Part shown: positions 63,911 through 64,000 of the stretch, piece after piece
Layout: every line of letters starts with the position of its first letter
Position numbering within the stretch: the first letter of the stretch is position 1
Source: Halothermothrix sp.
GTDB lineage: Bacteria > Bacillota > Halanaerobiia > DY22613
Assembly: GCA_016841825.1 (NCBI GenBank)
Contig: JAENYK010000014.1
Location: forward strand, 1-64,000
Length of the DNA: 64,000 nt
Reading direction: 5' to 3'
Notes under the pieces: model-generated
The model's database searches: none
Seen by the model: the letters and a program-made list of their open reading frames with translations, nothing else
Told to the model about the DNA's origin: nothing
Translations under genes and position numbers: made by a program

Positions 63911-64000
63911 TCCTTAACCCCTCCTCATCCACAAGATATACCTGTATACCAGGTAATTGATTTATAAGTTCCCTTTCACTCTGCCCAATTTTAATAACTG
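63882..64000 (-). CDS. C-terminus of an upstream gene (possibly DUF58), cut by window edge
   Basis: Open frame from the right edge to TGA at 63882-63884: VIKIGQSERELINQLPGIQV, then YLVDEEGLRSEIKNIQFV. The end of the gene overlaps the DUF4129 start, indicating an operon. DUF58 genes commonly precede DUF4129 genes and end in a similar short strand-helix unit, but only 38 residues are visible. Confidence 0.5.
   Translation of the reverse strand, partial: VIKIGQSERELINQLPGIQVYLVDEEGLRSEIKNIQFV

Overview
The window is an AT-rich chromosomal segment of an anaerobic, endospore-lineage Firmicute. Evidence: the oxygen-independent (cbi) cobalamin pathway, a flavodiiron protein with rubredoxin, sporulation-type LonB, GerM and SleB proteins, RNase J, and strong sigma-A promoters with exact 17-bp spacing. 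The overall gene content, and a BtuF-type binding protein with a signal peptide but no lipobox, would suit Halanaerobiales or a related diderm clostridial group. That placement is inference. Almost everything is on the minus strand, so the text below follows transcription from right to left.

Right end (57-64 kb): a DUF4129 membrane protein preceded by the tail of another gene, an HD-GYP phosphodiesterase, and a plus-strand group (RNase J, flavodiiron protein plus rubredoxin behind a PerR-like palindrome, and a 65-residue orphan protein). A 47-residue minus-strand ORF lies between RNase J and the flavodiiron gene.

Housekeeping core (37-57 kb): two AMIN/Amidase_3 cell-wall amidases, an XRE regulator, GerM, a UPF0316 protein, murI, a candidate structured ncRNA, SleB, a LolA-like protein, rph, rdgB, tRNA-Arg and tRNA-His, then tig-clpP-clpX-lonB-lon-engB. 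The order resembles that of other Firmicutes.

Methionine and B12 region (18-37 kb): metF-metH sit behind two tandem SAM riboswitches, each with its own terminator and with one promoter upstream. A thirteen-gene operon (btuF-btuC-btuD-cbiA-C-D-E-T-L-F-G-H-J) sits behind one promoter, a cobalamin riboswitch and a terminator hairpin. B12 supply and the B12-dependent methionine synthase are therefore neighbours under separate metabolite sensing.

Accessory region (1-18 kb): rarD, two interrupted genes (tandem GGDEF; HD domain joined to an amidase-like tail), a run of four GNAT acetyltransferases with an EVE-like protein and a methyltransferase, a TPR protein followed by a 43-residue secreted peptide (the best candidate for a new peptide-signalling pair), two ABC export systems, a chimeric pseudogene joining a winged-helix protein to a radical-SAM remnant, a 75-bp repeat present twice, and an Rpn-family gene cut by the left edge. 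IS200/IS605-type debris (a TnpB tail and two related hairpins) is scattered through the window.
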